Made by a program: the position numbers and the translations under genes. Shown piece by piece: positions 45,957-57,984 of a stretch of DNA of 64,000 bases; within the stretch, counting starts at the first letter, position 1, and each line of letters begins with the position of its first letter. This stretch comes from Isoetes taiwanensis (lineage: Eukaryota; Streptophyta; Lycopodiopsida; Isoetales; Isoetaceae), in the NCBI GenBank assembly GCA_021234155.1, contig JAJEKV010000038.1, forward strand, positions 8,011,179 to 8,075,178, in the 5' to 3' direction. The notes beneath the pieces were generated by a model. It saw only the letters and a list, made by a program, of their open reading frames with translations. It had not been told where the DNA came from and searched no databases.

Positions 45957-48777
45957 TTAGCGCCTTCTGCAGAAATACAAAAGTCAAATCAACCACCAAT
46001 ATCTTATGCTGACTGTAGTTCCAACATGACCCTGAAATACCTTTTTGGACGGCTACGATCTTCTTCCATGTAACTTGCGCCAAAAGCTAGCGGACCACTG
46101 TCTACATAGGGGAAGTCCTGCTGTCCGCGCACATCCATTTCTGCCTGTTTATACAGCATTTAATCAAGAGACAGTTTCTTGCTCATTCCAGAAGAAAAAA
46201 AATACCAGTTGCTTGCAATTATTCACAAATGACTAGCAACACTTTTAGGCCATCTATTTTGAAGCTGTCCCAGTCACCAGACCTTGATTGTTTTTCGTAG
46301 CTCTTCAGCCTTATCCTCAACTTCTTTCCTGTGTCGCTTGTCCATGTCACTCATACTATCTGCCCATTTGATTTTCTCCTGAATGGTAAGAAGCAGGTGT
46401 TCAGATTTTGTTAACCTGCAAAACCATTTGCAATCCCGTCGCTCTGTAAAAATGATAAATTTTGGCAACCAATTTTAGGAAAAAATATGTCGTCATTTTT
46501 GTAATTTTTTATTATACACAATGATCCAGCCCCTTAGCATTGCAGGGCCACTGGTTTCATAGACACATAAGAAAAATAGCATTGGAGTTAAAGGGTCTCA
46601 AACGTCTGACATAGACTTATAAGTTGTATACGATTGCTTCTTTCCTTAAATAAAATATGGTAGTAATGCACATTGACTTATCAGTTGCTTACCAATTTGC
46701 CAAGGTTTGTATCATATTTTCCAGCTGGCCCGGTCTCAAGTCTCTTCCAGCTGCAAAATTTATCTGCAGGAGCAAAGAAATTGGCTCAACTACATGTCTC
46801 ATCTAATAGATTAAAATCCTATGTCAGCTAAACAAACTTGCCTCAAAACATCGACGGCATTGATCCAATTTGCCTCTTACTATGCCCTGTGTAAATGTCA
46901 ACCACACATTAATGTTAGCCCAGCAATTTCTTGCGCATGCATGTCGTCATGTAAGTCAGGTTTATGCCAATAAAAAAGGTCAATGCTTAATATCTTATGT
47001 TTTTTAGCTGCCAGACAAATTATTGTCAGGCACAAGGATTTACATTAGCAAGATGGCATTTGCAAATGAGGTTCAGTATATGCCAGAATGAGATGAACCA
47101 AATTTGGCCAGAAAGTAAGGCTCATTATCTTCAAAATGCCTCAAAACATTGACGGACATGATCCAATTTGCCTCTTACTATGCCCCGCGTAAATGTTGAC
47201 CATCCATTATTTACAGAAGATTTCATAAATTAAACTAAATAATATGAACAAGAATGATTGCCCACAACTCTATATAACAGGATTCAAGAGTTTAGCTAGT
47301 TGTTTGTAGTTATGCAGACATATGTGCGTACTTTGCCATGATCAACTGTTAGCCCATCAATTTCTTGTGCATGCATTGGTGATGTAAATAGGGTTTCTGC
47401 CAATAAGAAAAGGTCCACACCTTATGGTCTTTTGGCGGCAAATTATTGTCAGTCACAAGGGTTTATGATGCATATGAGATCAGTATATGGCCAGAATGTG
47501 ATGAACCATATTTGGCCAGAAATTGAAGGATCACTATCTTCAAAATCCTTACCATTGATGAGTTATGCAACTACAGTGGCATAGGTATGTGAAAGAAATG
47601 TTTGCTTAGTCTCTACAAGGAAAGCATCTCATAATTTAGAGCTTTAGAAATGGTTGCTTCGTCTCGACAAGACATGCATCTCATAAGCTAGTTGCAAAGC
47701 TCGTGTAAAGTCCTTCAGACCCAGCATTATTGAAAATGTATCGATCTGAGCCAAATAATAGGATGTAGCCAGAAAGTATTTAATTGTTCTCTAACATACA
47801 GAGTTTTCTATAAGATTGTAAATTCAGGAACGCAATGAAGATGTGATATGCTTCTGTAGTGCCAGACTAACATTTGCAATTCATAAGCAATGCCGTGTCT
47901 AAGATAAGAAGATAGAGAATTACGTACTGCATACATGCAATCGTTGATAAGAAGATCTTCGAGTTCACGAACATTTGATACATCCAGCTGTTGCATCAGC
48001 AAATCATATGGTAGGATCTGCAACGGGGGTGCCAAAACAGTATGTAAATTATATCGTTTCTCTTCCTGCAATCAATTTACTCAATTGATGCATCATTACC
48101 TTGGTCGTTTCAGCCAATGTCATTACAGTCAACTGCTTGAGTTTCAACTGTTGCTCTGGCTGCAATGGAGGCAAAGAGGCTGCATTATCTGCGCTTCAAC
48201 ATAGAAAACTAATTAAACTACCCCAACTCGTATTGTAATGCCATAACAAACATCAGATTACTGGTACTAATATGCCAAAATGTCTCGTAATGGAATAAAG
48301 CACAACTTACACTTGTAGTCACTCCAGGTGCCATATGCAAAAAGACGAAGCAAGTCAAGGGAACTGGAATGCTCCGTCGATTGTAGCTGTCATGAAACAG
48401 AAACAGATCAATACATTCAATGGCAAATTATGGATGAAAATGACTCTATATTGGATAATCAGAATGTGACTAAGCCATTCTTCTTGCACGGAAGCTGTCG
48501 GCTCCATGAGTTGTAATGAAAGTTCTAAAGATTAGGTCTAACCCCAGAACCCTAAAGGAAGAGTCCACGAAGAAAGAAAACAAAACGTGGAATTCAAAAA
48601 GAAAACATGGAATCAAACCTCGGCAATGTGGGGCTGTGCCAGCAGCTCAGAAAACGCGAAGAGGGAAGGATGAGATGTGGCGTGAGAGATAAGCTCCGCA
48701 GCAGCCCTACCACGAGCTCCTTTGGCAAGCGCCACAAACTGGTCCACAAGCTCCTGTTGCTTTTCTTCGATCTCCAT
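45957..48777 (-). CDS. CSN7: COP9 signalosome complex subunit 7
   Basis: CSN7 is a PCI-domain scaffold subunit of the nuclear COP9 signalosome, which removes NEDD8 from cullins and so controls SCF-type ubiquitin ligases; in plants it is needed to repress light development in the dark. Nine exons join in phase: 48777-48619, 48386-48311, 48188-48100, 48017-47928, 46886-46842, 46763-46693, 46415-46283, 46144-46041 and 45966-45957 (TAA), giving 258 codons, close to the plant length of about 260. Words matching plant CSN7 include SHATSHPSLFAFSELLAQP, SLDLLRLFAYGTW, LPYDLLMQQLDVSNVRELED, GIVRGKLDQ, AAGRDLRPGQLENM and EKIKWADSMSDMDKRHRKE; the basic end is RPKRRR. The ATG at 48777 follows a GC-rich leader. 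Every intron is GT-AG except the one after exon 5, which starts GCAAGT. Between exons 4 and 5 lies a dead duplicate of exon 5. No stops or frameshifts are needed, so the gene looks functional. Confidence 0.96.
46842..47550 (-). repeat. Intragenic tandem duplication of about 300 bp containing CSN7 exon 5
   Basis: Exon 5 plus its upstream intron (46842 to about 47135) is duplicated as 47140 to about 47550, with the two exon copies 298 bp apart. Landmarks shared by both copies in the same order are TGTTAGCCCA, CAATTTCTTG, GCATGCAT, AAATTATTGTCAG, GCCAGAA and ATCTTCAAAAT. Divergence of perhaps 15-25 percent with many indels suggests an old duplication. Confidence 0.85.
47140..47184 (-). pseudogene. 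Ghost copy of CSN7 exon 5
   Basis: This 45-base stretch encodes GIVRGKLDHVRQCFE, against GIVRGKLDQCRRCFE in the live exon, and stays open. The acceptor before it has changed from ACAG to GCGG and the sequence after it from GCAAGT to GCATTT, so it should no longer be spliced. If it were included, the reading frame would be kept and 15 residues added. Confidence 0.85.
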
Positions 48778-48964
48778 CGCTGCTGCCGGAAGCAGCTTGC
48801 TTCTCTTGCTTCAAAGATGTAAAATACTTTAGGTCCTCCTAGCGTAGTTGTTTTGCTTGGGTTAATTACACAAAGCCTGAAATTCACCTTTTTACCGTTG
48901 TTATGTATACCTCAAGTTTCGGTATTTTCATGAGCCCAGATTATGAATGTATTTATAGGTACTT

Positions 48965-49400
48965 TTTGGGTTGCCCGAAGGGCATACCCTACGTTACTTG
49001 AAGGAATATTCTATGAATATGTGGAATTAATGATTAGATGGAATAGTTGAAAGGGATGAGAGGAGTATACGCCAAATTAAAGGCGACAGATAGTAGAGAA
49101 AAAAAAGATGTCGAATTCAAGTTTTGTTGCCTAAACAGGCTCGAAGGGATATTCGAAGGAACTGGGAGATTGCATGAAATGCCAAATGAAGGGCGAGAGA
49201 TAGTAGACGAACTCTCATATTGCATGCGTTGTTTTGGAAGAATGCAGGTTTTCTAGAAGCCACTATGGAACCTCTGCAGGCTTCTGCAGGTCCGGAGAGT
49301 TCTAGACCCACCTTTGTTTTCCTATAAAAAGAGGAGCATAAGTTGATCAAAACCCTTGCTTCTACATTCTTCCCGTGCTTTTATTAAGGATTTGCATTAG
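48965..49400 (+). repeat. LTR-like repeat with TATA box, upstream of CSN7
   Basis: It begins TTTTTGGGTTGCCCGAAGGG with a hairpin GGGTTGCCC/GGGCATACCC, as do the repeats at 51.1 and 57.5 kb (the latter reversed). A strong TATA box (CCTATAAAAAGAGGAG) lies near 49320, placed as in the U3/R border of an LTR. I see no second LTR, primer site or coding interior, so it may be a solo LTR. It starts about 190 bases upstream of the CSN7 start codon and could affect that promoter, but this is only inference. Confidence 0.4.
49321..49332 (+). promoter_or_regulatory. TATA box
   Basis: CCTATAAAAAGA is a near-ideal plant TATA element, followed about 30 bases later by a pyrimidine- and A-containing start region (TCAAAACCCTTGCTTC). 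No gene follows on this strand, so it is probably the promoter of the LTR-like repeat. Confidence 0.45.
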
Positions 49401-51089
49401 AAAAGAAGAAATGGTGGATTATGATACAGATAGTCATTTCTTGCTCACGGTCTGAAAGGGAAGAATGAGGCACATGGTGGCTACAAGCTGTTTAATTAAA
49501 GGAGGTACTAAGGTGTTAAGAATGGATTACATAACCTTAAAGGCCGTCTTGATGGCTTCGCTCTACAAATACAAATTGAGGACGAAATAGACTCAGAACA
49601 AGATGACATACAGGTACTTTTGAGCTTGAAAATTATGTATTTAATCTGTCTAGAAAGAGTGCACACATAAAATGTGCACAACCAGAAGGAAAATGCTACT
49701 CAATATGCCTTAATACTATTGGACTATCTACTACCTCTTGACACAGGTTTGAGCTCTCAAATGCATTTATATTCTGAAATTTTCTTTGAACTTTGATTTA
49801 TGCTATGCTTGGACAAAGGGTATAAGGCCATAAGCCGAATATTTTGAGAGAAACAGTATTTAAATGACTATGTTATTTTGTTCTATGTTATATTCAATTG
49901 TCCTCAGGTAGCCTAGTAGCATCAAGCAGGCATCAGGTTGGAGTACATGGGATGCTTTTGGCAATAAGCTGGACCTCTAGTTGGAAACGACTTATTGATG
50001 CATGGTACATACAAAAGTCTTGATGTTTCAATAGAAAAGAAAGCAATAATAAATAGTCATAGGAGCTTTGAGATTCATTATGGAAAAGAACTTCCTAGTG
50101 CAAGGATTGTGTAGACATCATAATAAGATGCGAAGAGAGAATAAAGCATTTCATCTATGTCTCTGTACTTTGTTTAGAAGCCGTTCTTTTCATTAAAGAA
50201 AATATGGGGTCTCCAAAAGGCCTCCTAAGAAATTATAAATTGTTTTTATTGTATTTTTTGGTTAAATATAATATGTGGCTATGGGTCAATTTTTGGCATT
50301 AATATGGCAAATTTGTGAATCTTTTCTACTCCATTTCAAACAGTGTATAATTTAAGGAGTACATGCTTCCTACTCATCCGAATTGTCATGGCTATAAATT
50401 AAAAAAATCTATAAGACTTAATTTACTTTTTTGGCTAAAGTTCTTTTATATAGAAATTAAAAGCAAATTTTGAAAGGCGATTTTCGTTGCACAATTCCAT
50501 CACCAAACAAGGTGCTACGCACGAGGGGTTGCCCTTCAATACCCAGAGAATAATGTTTTCATGGTTTCTATTTTGCTGTTTCGTGCTAGGTGTTTTTTGT
50601 TTTTCTGGCATAAATAAAGGTAGTAAGGCAAAACAATGGCGAAGAGATAGGGTAAGCAAAGGAGGTCCATTGTCGATTTGCGATATAATATTACAAAGAA
50701 TCCTCCTTCGTCTTCTCCGGTTCTAGCTCTAGGCCAAATTTGTCAATGTTATAGATGTGAAAAGAAGAATGATGCTAGTTCAGACCATTGCGCCTGGATA
50801 TGCAAGCTCGTATTTTCTTTCAAGCCAAGCGGAAGGATTTCTCTTCCCAAATGTCCAAGAAATATCAGATTTTTTTTAATTTGTAGACTTTAGAAATAAC
50901 ACTCACGAGAATGTAGCGATTCGGTGTTGTAAAGGAATCGATGGATAATCCCAAGCATTTCAAGCGGAGAAGTTATAAGCTTCGCTATATCCCGATCGCT
51001 GCCATATCTGGTCAAAGAAGGGGATGCGCTCCATGTCCTAGGGCGGCTGCGGCTACACAATGATAGAAGAGCCTCTCAAGCACTAACTA
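49401..51089. other. Gene-free stretch
   Basis: I see no supported gene. AT-rich up to about 50460, then mixed. A TGGTAATTATAAATT-type low-complexity background and short frames only. Confidence 0.35.
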
Positions 51090-51215
51090 GGATGACCACT
51101 AGTTTAAGAGATGTACCAAGTTTGGGAGGTTTTCGAATATACTAGGTATATACCAAAGATATCCTTGGAATATGCTAAGAACCCACCTCACAGGGTTTCC
51201 CCTAGGGCAACCCAA
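51090..51215 (+). repeat. Dispersed repeat, copy 1 (ACTAACTAGGATGACC family)
   Basis: From ACTAACTAGGATGACC through ATATACTAGGTATATACCA and GGAATATGCTAAGAACCCAC to CCTAGGGCAACCC, this matches 57400-57550 in the same orientation at roughly 80-85 percent. It ends in the imperfect hairpin GGGTTTCCCCTAGGGCAACCC. It is probably a terminal fragment of an LTR or foldback element. Confidence 0.8.
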
Positions 51216-52290
51216 AATCACATAGACGCAGGGCAGATTATAAGTCAATACGAGCTTGATCCGATGTGCAGAAAATGTTTACTTGAAGAAAAGAAATATT
51301 TGAATCGAAGTGTCATACTCGGGTTAGGTATAATGTCTGATGGGTCATTGTTCATAGTCTACATGGCCGCTCCACTTACCAGCTAACAGATTTAGAGTAG
51401 GATGTGAAGTGTACATCTACTATAGCATGTTTAAGTTTTTTATAAAGAACCTTTGGGTGTATATTAGAATGTTTTAACATCTAATGATATTTAGCTGTCT
51501 GAGCCATTAGTTTTAGATCAATACACTTATGGGGCTATTTATCCCAAAACATATTTGTTATGCTTTGATATTAACATTAAGAGTTGGAATAGTTCCAACT
51601 TAATGAATTAACATCAGTGTATGGGTAGGCAGTAGGCCACAACAGATGTTATAGAACATTGGTATACTCAGTGAAGTGTGTACATGCCTTGAACAAGGTG
51701 TAGACATAGTTCCTAGTAGAAATACTAGTAGTTTGCCAAACTTCATGTACTTTCGGTCGACCATGGTACCAGTTTAGAATTAATGTATCCATGTCTTGCA
51801 TGAGGGTTTATGAACAAGATAATGTTGAATTCATTAGGGGGGGGGGGAGGGCAATAGCAGGCTGGGCAGTTTTAGGCTTGGATTTAGTTTCTCGTTAGGA
51901 AAACATATAGGAGGCATTTTTTTCGAGTATAACATCTTATCGGCATTAGGCTAGCCATTAAAATGAAAGGCTAGATTTAAACGTTAGTATGTAAGGATAA
52001 TTTGTGTAGCTTGACTGAGTCGAGTTTTGCATGGGCTTGTTTTTTGTATGCAAGATTTATAATTGGAAGGGTTCTTCGAATGGTCTCCATGTTGTTGGAT
52101 TGTAAAACAATTATAATTTTGCAGCCTGAAGAGGCAAGCGTTTAGCTTTAACAAACATATATTTATGGTGCATTGACTTCATAAATACATACACCAAAAA
52201 AAGAGGTTTAACCTATTCGACAGTTACTAAAAAGAATACTTTTAGATAAAGAGAATACTTTTACAATGGTATTATTAAACTGATATAATG
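51216..52290. other. Gene-free stretch
   Basis: A G run of about 12 bases lies near 51838. A plus frame (51111-51386) begins inside the repeat and is unrecognised. I see no gene. Confidence 0.35.
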
Positions 52291-52299
52291 AAAAATATA

Positions 52300-52755
52300 G
52301 GGAAAAACTCTGAAATACCCTTATGTTTTGCTAAAACTAACAAAACGCCCCTAGTTTTGGGGGTATTTTTATAGAAATGATCATAAGTTTTTTGTGATGA
52401 TCCAAATGAGAATGAGTCTTTCAAATATATTGTAGAAGAACTTGAGATCTTTCCATGGAAGTTAACATCTCCTGAATCGGATTCCGAAATCTCAAGTTAT
52501 GGTCTGGTAAATCCCTCTGAAATTTCTACAATTTTCTTATGTATTAAAAATAGCATAACTTGTGATTTAAGACTCCGATTTATATGATCTTACCTTTGAT
52601 GGAAAGATCTCATCCTCCTTCACAATAGCTCTGTAAGGCTCATTCTCATTTGGATCATCACAAAAAAGTTATAATCATTTCCATTAAAATACCCCCAAAA
52701 CTAGGGGCGTTTTGTTAATTTTAGCAAAACATAAGGGTATTTCAGAGTTTTTCCC
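52300..52755. mobile_element. Foldback MITE, Mutator-like, with 9-bp target-site duplication
   Basis: The element begins GGGAAAAACTCTGAAATACC and ends with its reverse complement. The outer 115 bases of both arms match with only a handful of differences. Inward of that, the arms stay recognisably complementary almost to the centre (near 52520-52540), so nearly the whole 456-bp element can fold into one long hairpin. AAAAATATA occurs directly before (52291-52299) and directly after it (52756-52764). A 9-bp target duplication with long inverted repeats is the hallmark of Mutator-type (MULE) non-autonomous elements. There is no coding sequence. Its transcript would be a long double-stranded RNA. 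Confidence 0.93.
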
Positions 52756-52764
52756 AAAAATATA

Positions 52765-54084
52765 TTTTGCGATGCCTGTATGCTTTCATATCTTCTTCAC
52801 ATTCAGATATCTTCACCCCAGCCTTTCAAAGCAATCTTTCACCACATCTTTTCGAAAAAGAAGCACGTGCCCATGGGGTAGGTGAATGTTGTGATTGATG
52901 ACCGAGTAAAAAGTCCCTTGGTTTTTGCCTGGATTGAGAACATCCATGCCTAATAGCCTGACTGGAATCATATAACAGATGAGGCAACTTGATTATCAAA
53001 TAAGCAAGCAAGCCATCGCCAAGATATAATGGTGAACATATGCCAAGTGTGATAGTTTCGAGGAGGCGAGCAAAACCTTTGATGTGTTGAAATCTCAAAA
53101 TAAAATACCATGGGTTGCAAAAATCTCAAGATATGCTCCAAGGAATGCTCTTTCGTCTTAAGATGTTTGGGAAAGATGTCTTAAAATGTTTGGAAAAGAT
53201 GCAAGAAGATAAAGTAAATATTAAATATAACATACATTATATATGTTGAGCAATTGCTAAAGTACGTGCAGGAGCCATGTAGGTCGCAAGTAGATGGCAA
53301 CGGGAAGTATAGATGCACACGTGAAATTAGCCATTCAATCCAATGATTTCACTATATTCAATTGTTTGCCAGCAAGTTTGTCAAAACGGGAACACAATAA
53401 ACGTTGTCAACTTTCGCATTATTCATGATTTCTTCATGCCATTAGCAAGAGCCAGTCTCCGTATTTTTCACTTGTGTTGAAATTTGGAACCAAGGTAATA
53501 AGCTAAAGGCCCTAAGCTAAAATGCTTAGAAACGTAAAAAAATTCAAGATTCCTGATCCCTTGGAAAGGCGAATCCCTTGCTGCAGCATAAGCTCTGCAG
53601 AATTAAGTTGGTGAGCTAGAAAAAAGCAGTCATTCTTGCTAATCGAGCTTAGCAATGCATAAAATAGCATGTTCGACAATTCATATGTTGCCTTGAATGC
53701 ATTCCAAAAACAATGTCATATCCCTTGGCACTTTGATTATAAACTAACAACATGATGAAACTCTAGACATGTATAGAGCCTTACTTTTGCCAACTAGGCA
53801 TTTATGAATAATTATTGTATTAGAAGGATGATAGGTCCGAGAGAAAAAACATTGAACAAACTCAAGATCATAGTATATCAACAATATTGATAGTCCGATA
53901 TGCACAAGGTGTAAGTTAAAAAGAAATGTTTATTAAACAAAGGGAGATGTCAAAAATATTGTGCACCTGACCCTCCACGATAGTCTAGTCTGGTCTTTTA
54001 GATACTCCAAATCCAACAATAGAACTACAAAGGGGATGCTTTCCATACACCTAATATTCACCGTGTCAACTTATTACAGAAAAT
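52765..54084. other. Gene-free stretch
   Basis: A minus-strand frame at 53098-52826 contains LGDGLLAYLIIKLPHLLYD, which looks protein-like, but I cannot assign it. Otherwise AT-rich DNA without a gene. Confidence 0.35.
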
Positions 54085-54250
54085 AAAAAGGGCTTTCTTA
54101 ATCAGTTTAATACTCGGCATGGAAATGGGTATAAGGCCAGATGATGTTACCATTATTGGCATCTTATGTGCCTATAGGATTTTGAAAAGCCTAGAAGTAG
54201 GGAAATTGTTACATGCAATAGGCAAAGTTGGTTCAAATGGAATATGAAGA
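54085..54250 (+). pseudogene. Short PPR-gene relic
   Basis: The plus strand reads MEMGIRPDDVTIIGILCAYR, then ILKSLEVGKLLHAIGKVG. This is one PLS-type PPR unit (MxxxGIxPDDVTFxxxLxAC, then LExGKxIHAxxxK). It is open for about 50 codons and then ends. No neighbouring PPR units could be traced, so it is an isolated fragment. Confidence 0.6.
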
Positions 54251-57200
54251 TATGACACTTCAATCCACCCAACCACGACAATGAGTAAAGGAAAGTATGC
54301 TCACAAACCATGGATCTAACCAAATATTAAAAGAATAAGATGAACCTATTTGTAACTTGTTTTCTAGAACATCGTCGGGCTAATGAAGGAACCTATTTGT
54401 AAGCCGTTTAGAAGAATTGTATAAGGCTAATGAAGGAGACATTTCTCCAAATACATTGGGGGCTTTAATCACAATGCTTCCAATGGACCTTAATGGTAAC
54501 TCTATCTAAGTGGTCCAAGGTAAGCTTATGCATAGGTATCATGACCTGATTAATTTTAATATCTCAAAAGCAGTTTCAAATAGCAGTGAGCCTACATCAG
54601 AATCCATCGCCCATTTGCGGGCTTCAAACACCCATTTAACAATATGAAAGAACAAAGTCAAAGAGCTTACGTAACAGATGAATCATTGAATATGAGCGAG
54701 AGAGCTTACCGTAAGAGATGAATCATTGAATATGAAGCACATTGGCATACACGATTCATTAGAAACGGCCGATTTGAGAATAGATCGGACTACCAAGATT
54801 AGCAGCTCCTTTTAGACCCTGATAGATTTCTTAATCTTTGGGAAGCAGAAAGGAGATAAGCATTAAAATAACAACAAAGAGCTTTAACCCTACTCTCTTG
54901 ACCATCATAAGCATATTTGCTTCATGTACTAACGTTAGCATATGTGGCACGCAGCCAGAAAGTAAAGCAAAAGAGCGTAACTACAAAATAGCATATAGTA
55001 TTAGTTAATTCTGAGACAATTCTTGTCACTAGAACTTGAGACGTCTCGACAAGACATTACATAAACTTTCCTTCAGCCGCCTCGAAGCCATGCAAAAAGA
55101 AGTAAAAGCTCACCGGCTTTCCACGTCATCAAAAACAAACCGCCAACCAAGACGATCAATTAGGAAAGGTGCTAATGGAGCTGCAATTCTCTCCAGCACA
55201 AGCACTCCCAATAGAATAGGGAGCTATTGGGTCAGATCCATATATCTTCATGTCATATTACAAATGAGAAAATAGATGTTTATAATATTACCTGTTACTT
55301 TCATTCAGCTCTAACATGTGGAAATCTTGAAAAATAAAGCAATGGAACAAAGTCATATAACATTTTCCTTTCCTTTCTTTTCTGGGAGACGAGTCTTTCT
55401 TTTTCAATTCGGTTTTCAGATGTTTCTAGTACTCTTTGACTAGTAGATCATTAAAGGTCAAGAAATTTAGCTTGCAACAGGTTATGTGACTAGCCATAGC
55501 CTAGCCATAGCCAATTTTGCATGTCTTCACAAATTTGTGTACAAACAAAGTTAGGAACACTTAAAACGCTTGGCACAGAATTAAAGTTCTCCACTTTATA
55601 AGATAGTGAATCACATTGAAACATTGAAGTTCCATATCTAGAATGCAACAGTACATAACATCTATTTATCTTTGAAAAATTTCATATGATTAACACAAAT
55701 ACGCACCTCATTATTGCGCTCAAAGAACGTCTATCCCATATGTTATATGCAAGTAGGAATTCCACGGTCTTTGGCTGCATGCATGCTTTACTGTGCATCG
55801 ATCTTGAAGAAGATAATCTCAATTATAGAGACTAAATATGGCATATATGTATTATCATGAATAAGAAACTTACTTCCAAGCCTCACTTTCAAATTTCGGC
55901 TTTTACATAGTTTCAATCGCTTGGGCTGCAATTATAAGAATAAAAATTTTACCATAAAATGTCCTTCATAAGAAGCGTAAATTCTCAAAGAAATTTCCTA
56001 GTTCTTTTTACGGCAAGGATACCATGGACAAGGACCAAAAGGTGATTGGGAAAATCACATTGTCAAGCTTTCGCCATTTGATAATATCCCATTGGCGGTA
56101 AACTCGCTCATTGCTAGAGTACATAGGGCTGGATCACTTGAACAAATCCATTTACTATACAATCAAAGAAATTCATTAAATCGAGAAACAACAATCTTAG
56201 GCAATTTAGAGAGAAAAAACTAATTTTATACCGGGATGGAAGTAGCACTTGCATGTCCTCTTTTCTTTGCCATGGCCAGAGCTTGGAACCATCACTCAAG
56301 GGCAAAACGGATAAACAAAATCCATTATTTGAGCGTGGCGGCAAGGGAAACCCCTGAGCGTAAAACTGCGGTGTTTCTCAAAACAAAATGTCGACCGCCA
56401 AAAGCCGATCTGACCAAAATCGGCAACAGAGGGGTCGATGGATTTCCTTTGCCCCAGTTCCTTCATGGAATGTGCTTACAAAGTGACACATACTTCAGCT
56501 TATGAAATAAATCGAGAGACGAAGCCATAAGACTAAAGAAGAAAACAAAAATTCTAGTACCTTAAGAAATATCGAGGGTTTGCCGAATGCCTTGATCTGC
56601 TCCCGCCATATGAAAGATGATTGCCGAGGCGACAAGAAAGAACAAAAGGGGAGAATCTGTGGCGGGAATATTTGGCAAGGCCCACGAGTTACGGAGTAGC
56701 GGCGTTCCACATTGTGCTATTTTTCTCGGCCGTCTTCTTCCTTAGATCTTCATCATTCCATTCCGGATCCTTATTTTCAAACATCGTATATTAAAAGAGT
56801 TGGATTCTAAGTTAAAGTTTAACCCTCGCCCTTTACCACACAAGTAATCTCTAAGATTTGAAATATAACAATATAATTCATACTTTACAACAAACTTGTT
56901 CATTGTGGAAGAATGGATTTTGCGTGGATATAGTCTTACCTCATAGGACATATCCGGGACTTTGGGGACCTTCTCATCGAGAACACATTAGTGATAATGA
57001 TAACGCTGCAAAGCATCATAAAGAATAGATTAGACACCAAAGTTTGTTGGTATCGATCCAACAAGGTTGTGAGACATGACAAATAACCAAACCTCGGACG
57101 GAAGCACTTCAAGCAATGAAAGAACAATCAATGCCAATAAATTTTATTATATGCTCGCCTAGAAATCAAAGGGGATTACTAAAAGCGATATCGGATCGTG

Positions 57201-57384
57201 ATCATTGGGATATTCAACAAGTATCTCCCCTTTCGCCGTCTTGAGGGGGATACCGCGCATCGTTCCGATCAATCCTCCTTGCTTTGCCGCAAACCGTCTC
57301 CATTGCAAAAAGAAAAAAAATCACGCATGCACGCGATTATGTCAATACGAGCCATATCCTTGGCTGGCTAACCCGGCTACTCGG
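54251..57384. other. Long stretch without a supported gene
   Basis: AT-rich DNA with short frames. On the minus strand a stretch around 56710-56565 reads WREQIKAFGKPSIFLK up to a possible donor (CTTAAG, then GTACTA). The plus frame 57205-57387 is Pro/Ile-rich. Neither can be assigned. GAACCTATTTGTAA occurs twice (about 54344 and 54388). Confidence 0.35.
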
Positions 57385-57394
57385 TGAAAGAAGA

Positions 57395-57550
57395 GCCTCG
57401 CCCGACTAACTAGGATGACCGCCGGTTTAAGGGCTGTACCAAGTTTTTAGCGGTTTTCTGAATATACTAGGTATATACCAGCATATTCTTGGAATATGCT
57501 AAGAACCCACCTCAACAAGGGTTTGCCCCCCTAGGGGCAACCCAAAAATC
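57395..57550 (+). repeat. Dispersed repeat, copy 2 (ACTAACTAGGATGACC family)
   Basis: Matches 51090-51215 in the same direction. It ends in GGGTTTGCCCCCCTAGGGGC, then AACCC, a better hairpin than in copy 1. A GATTATGTCAATACGAGC word near 57338 lies before this copy, whereas its near-identical partner GATTATAAGTCAATACGAGC lies after copy 1 (about 51236), so the order is permuted. Confidence 0.8.
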
Positions 57551-57691
57551 TACTTTGGCGATTCTATTTTTTCTCTACTTTTTCCTTTTTTTGTTCCAGA
57601 CTTCATATAAAAAATAAAGAACAAAATGTTGGTCAATTTTCATATGCAATGCTCATTACATTGGTGATTCATATTCTCTTTAAGTCACCAA

Positions 57692-57801
57692 GGAATACAT
57701 AATGATATTAATATAATAAAATAAAATGATTCTGTAATTCAAACAGGGAATACATAATGATATTAATATAATAAAATGATTATGTAATTCAAACAAATAG
57801 T
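57692..57801. repeat. 55-bp tandem duplication
   Basis: GGAATACATAATGATATTAA and what follows is repeated head to tail at 57692-57746 and from 57747. The second copy lacks one AATAA unit. Confidence 0.85.
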
Positions 57802-57984
57802 TGTCGAATCTGTGCCTTGCCATAAACAGTTTTTTTGCCATCAGCTGCCAGCCCAAAACTACCTGCCATTACAAATATCAATAAGAATTATAATTCATAA
57901 GTAACCAACACTTATAAGTTACAACTAAAAACAACCAAGTTAGATAATTACCTCTATTTTCCAGCAAGGTTTTAATCATGAATA

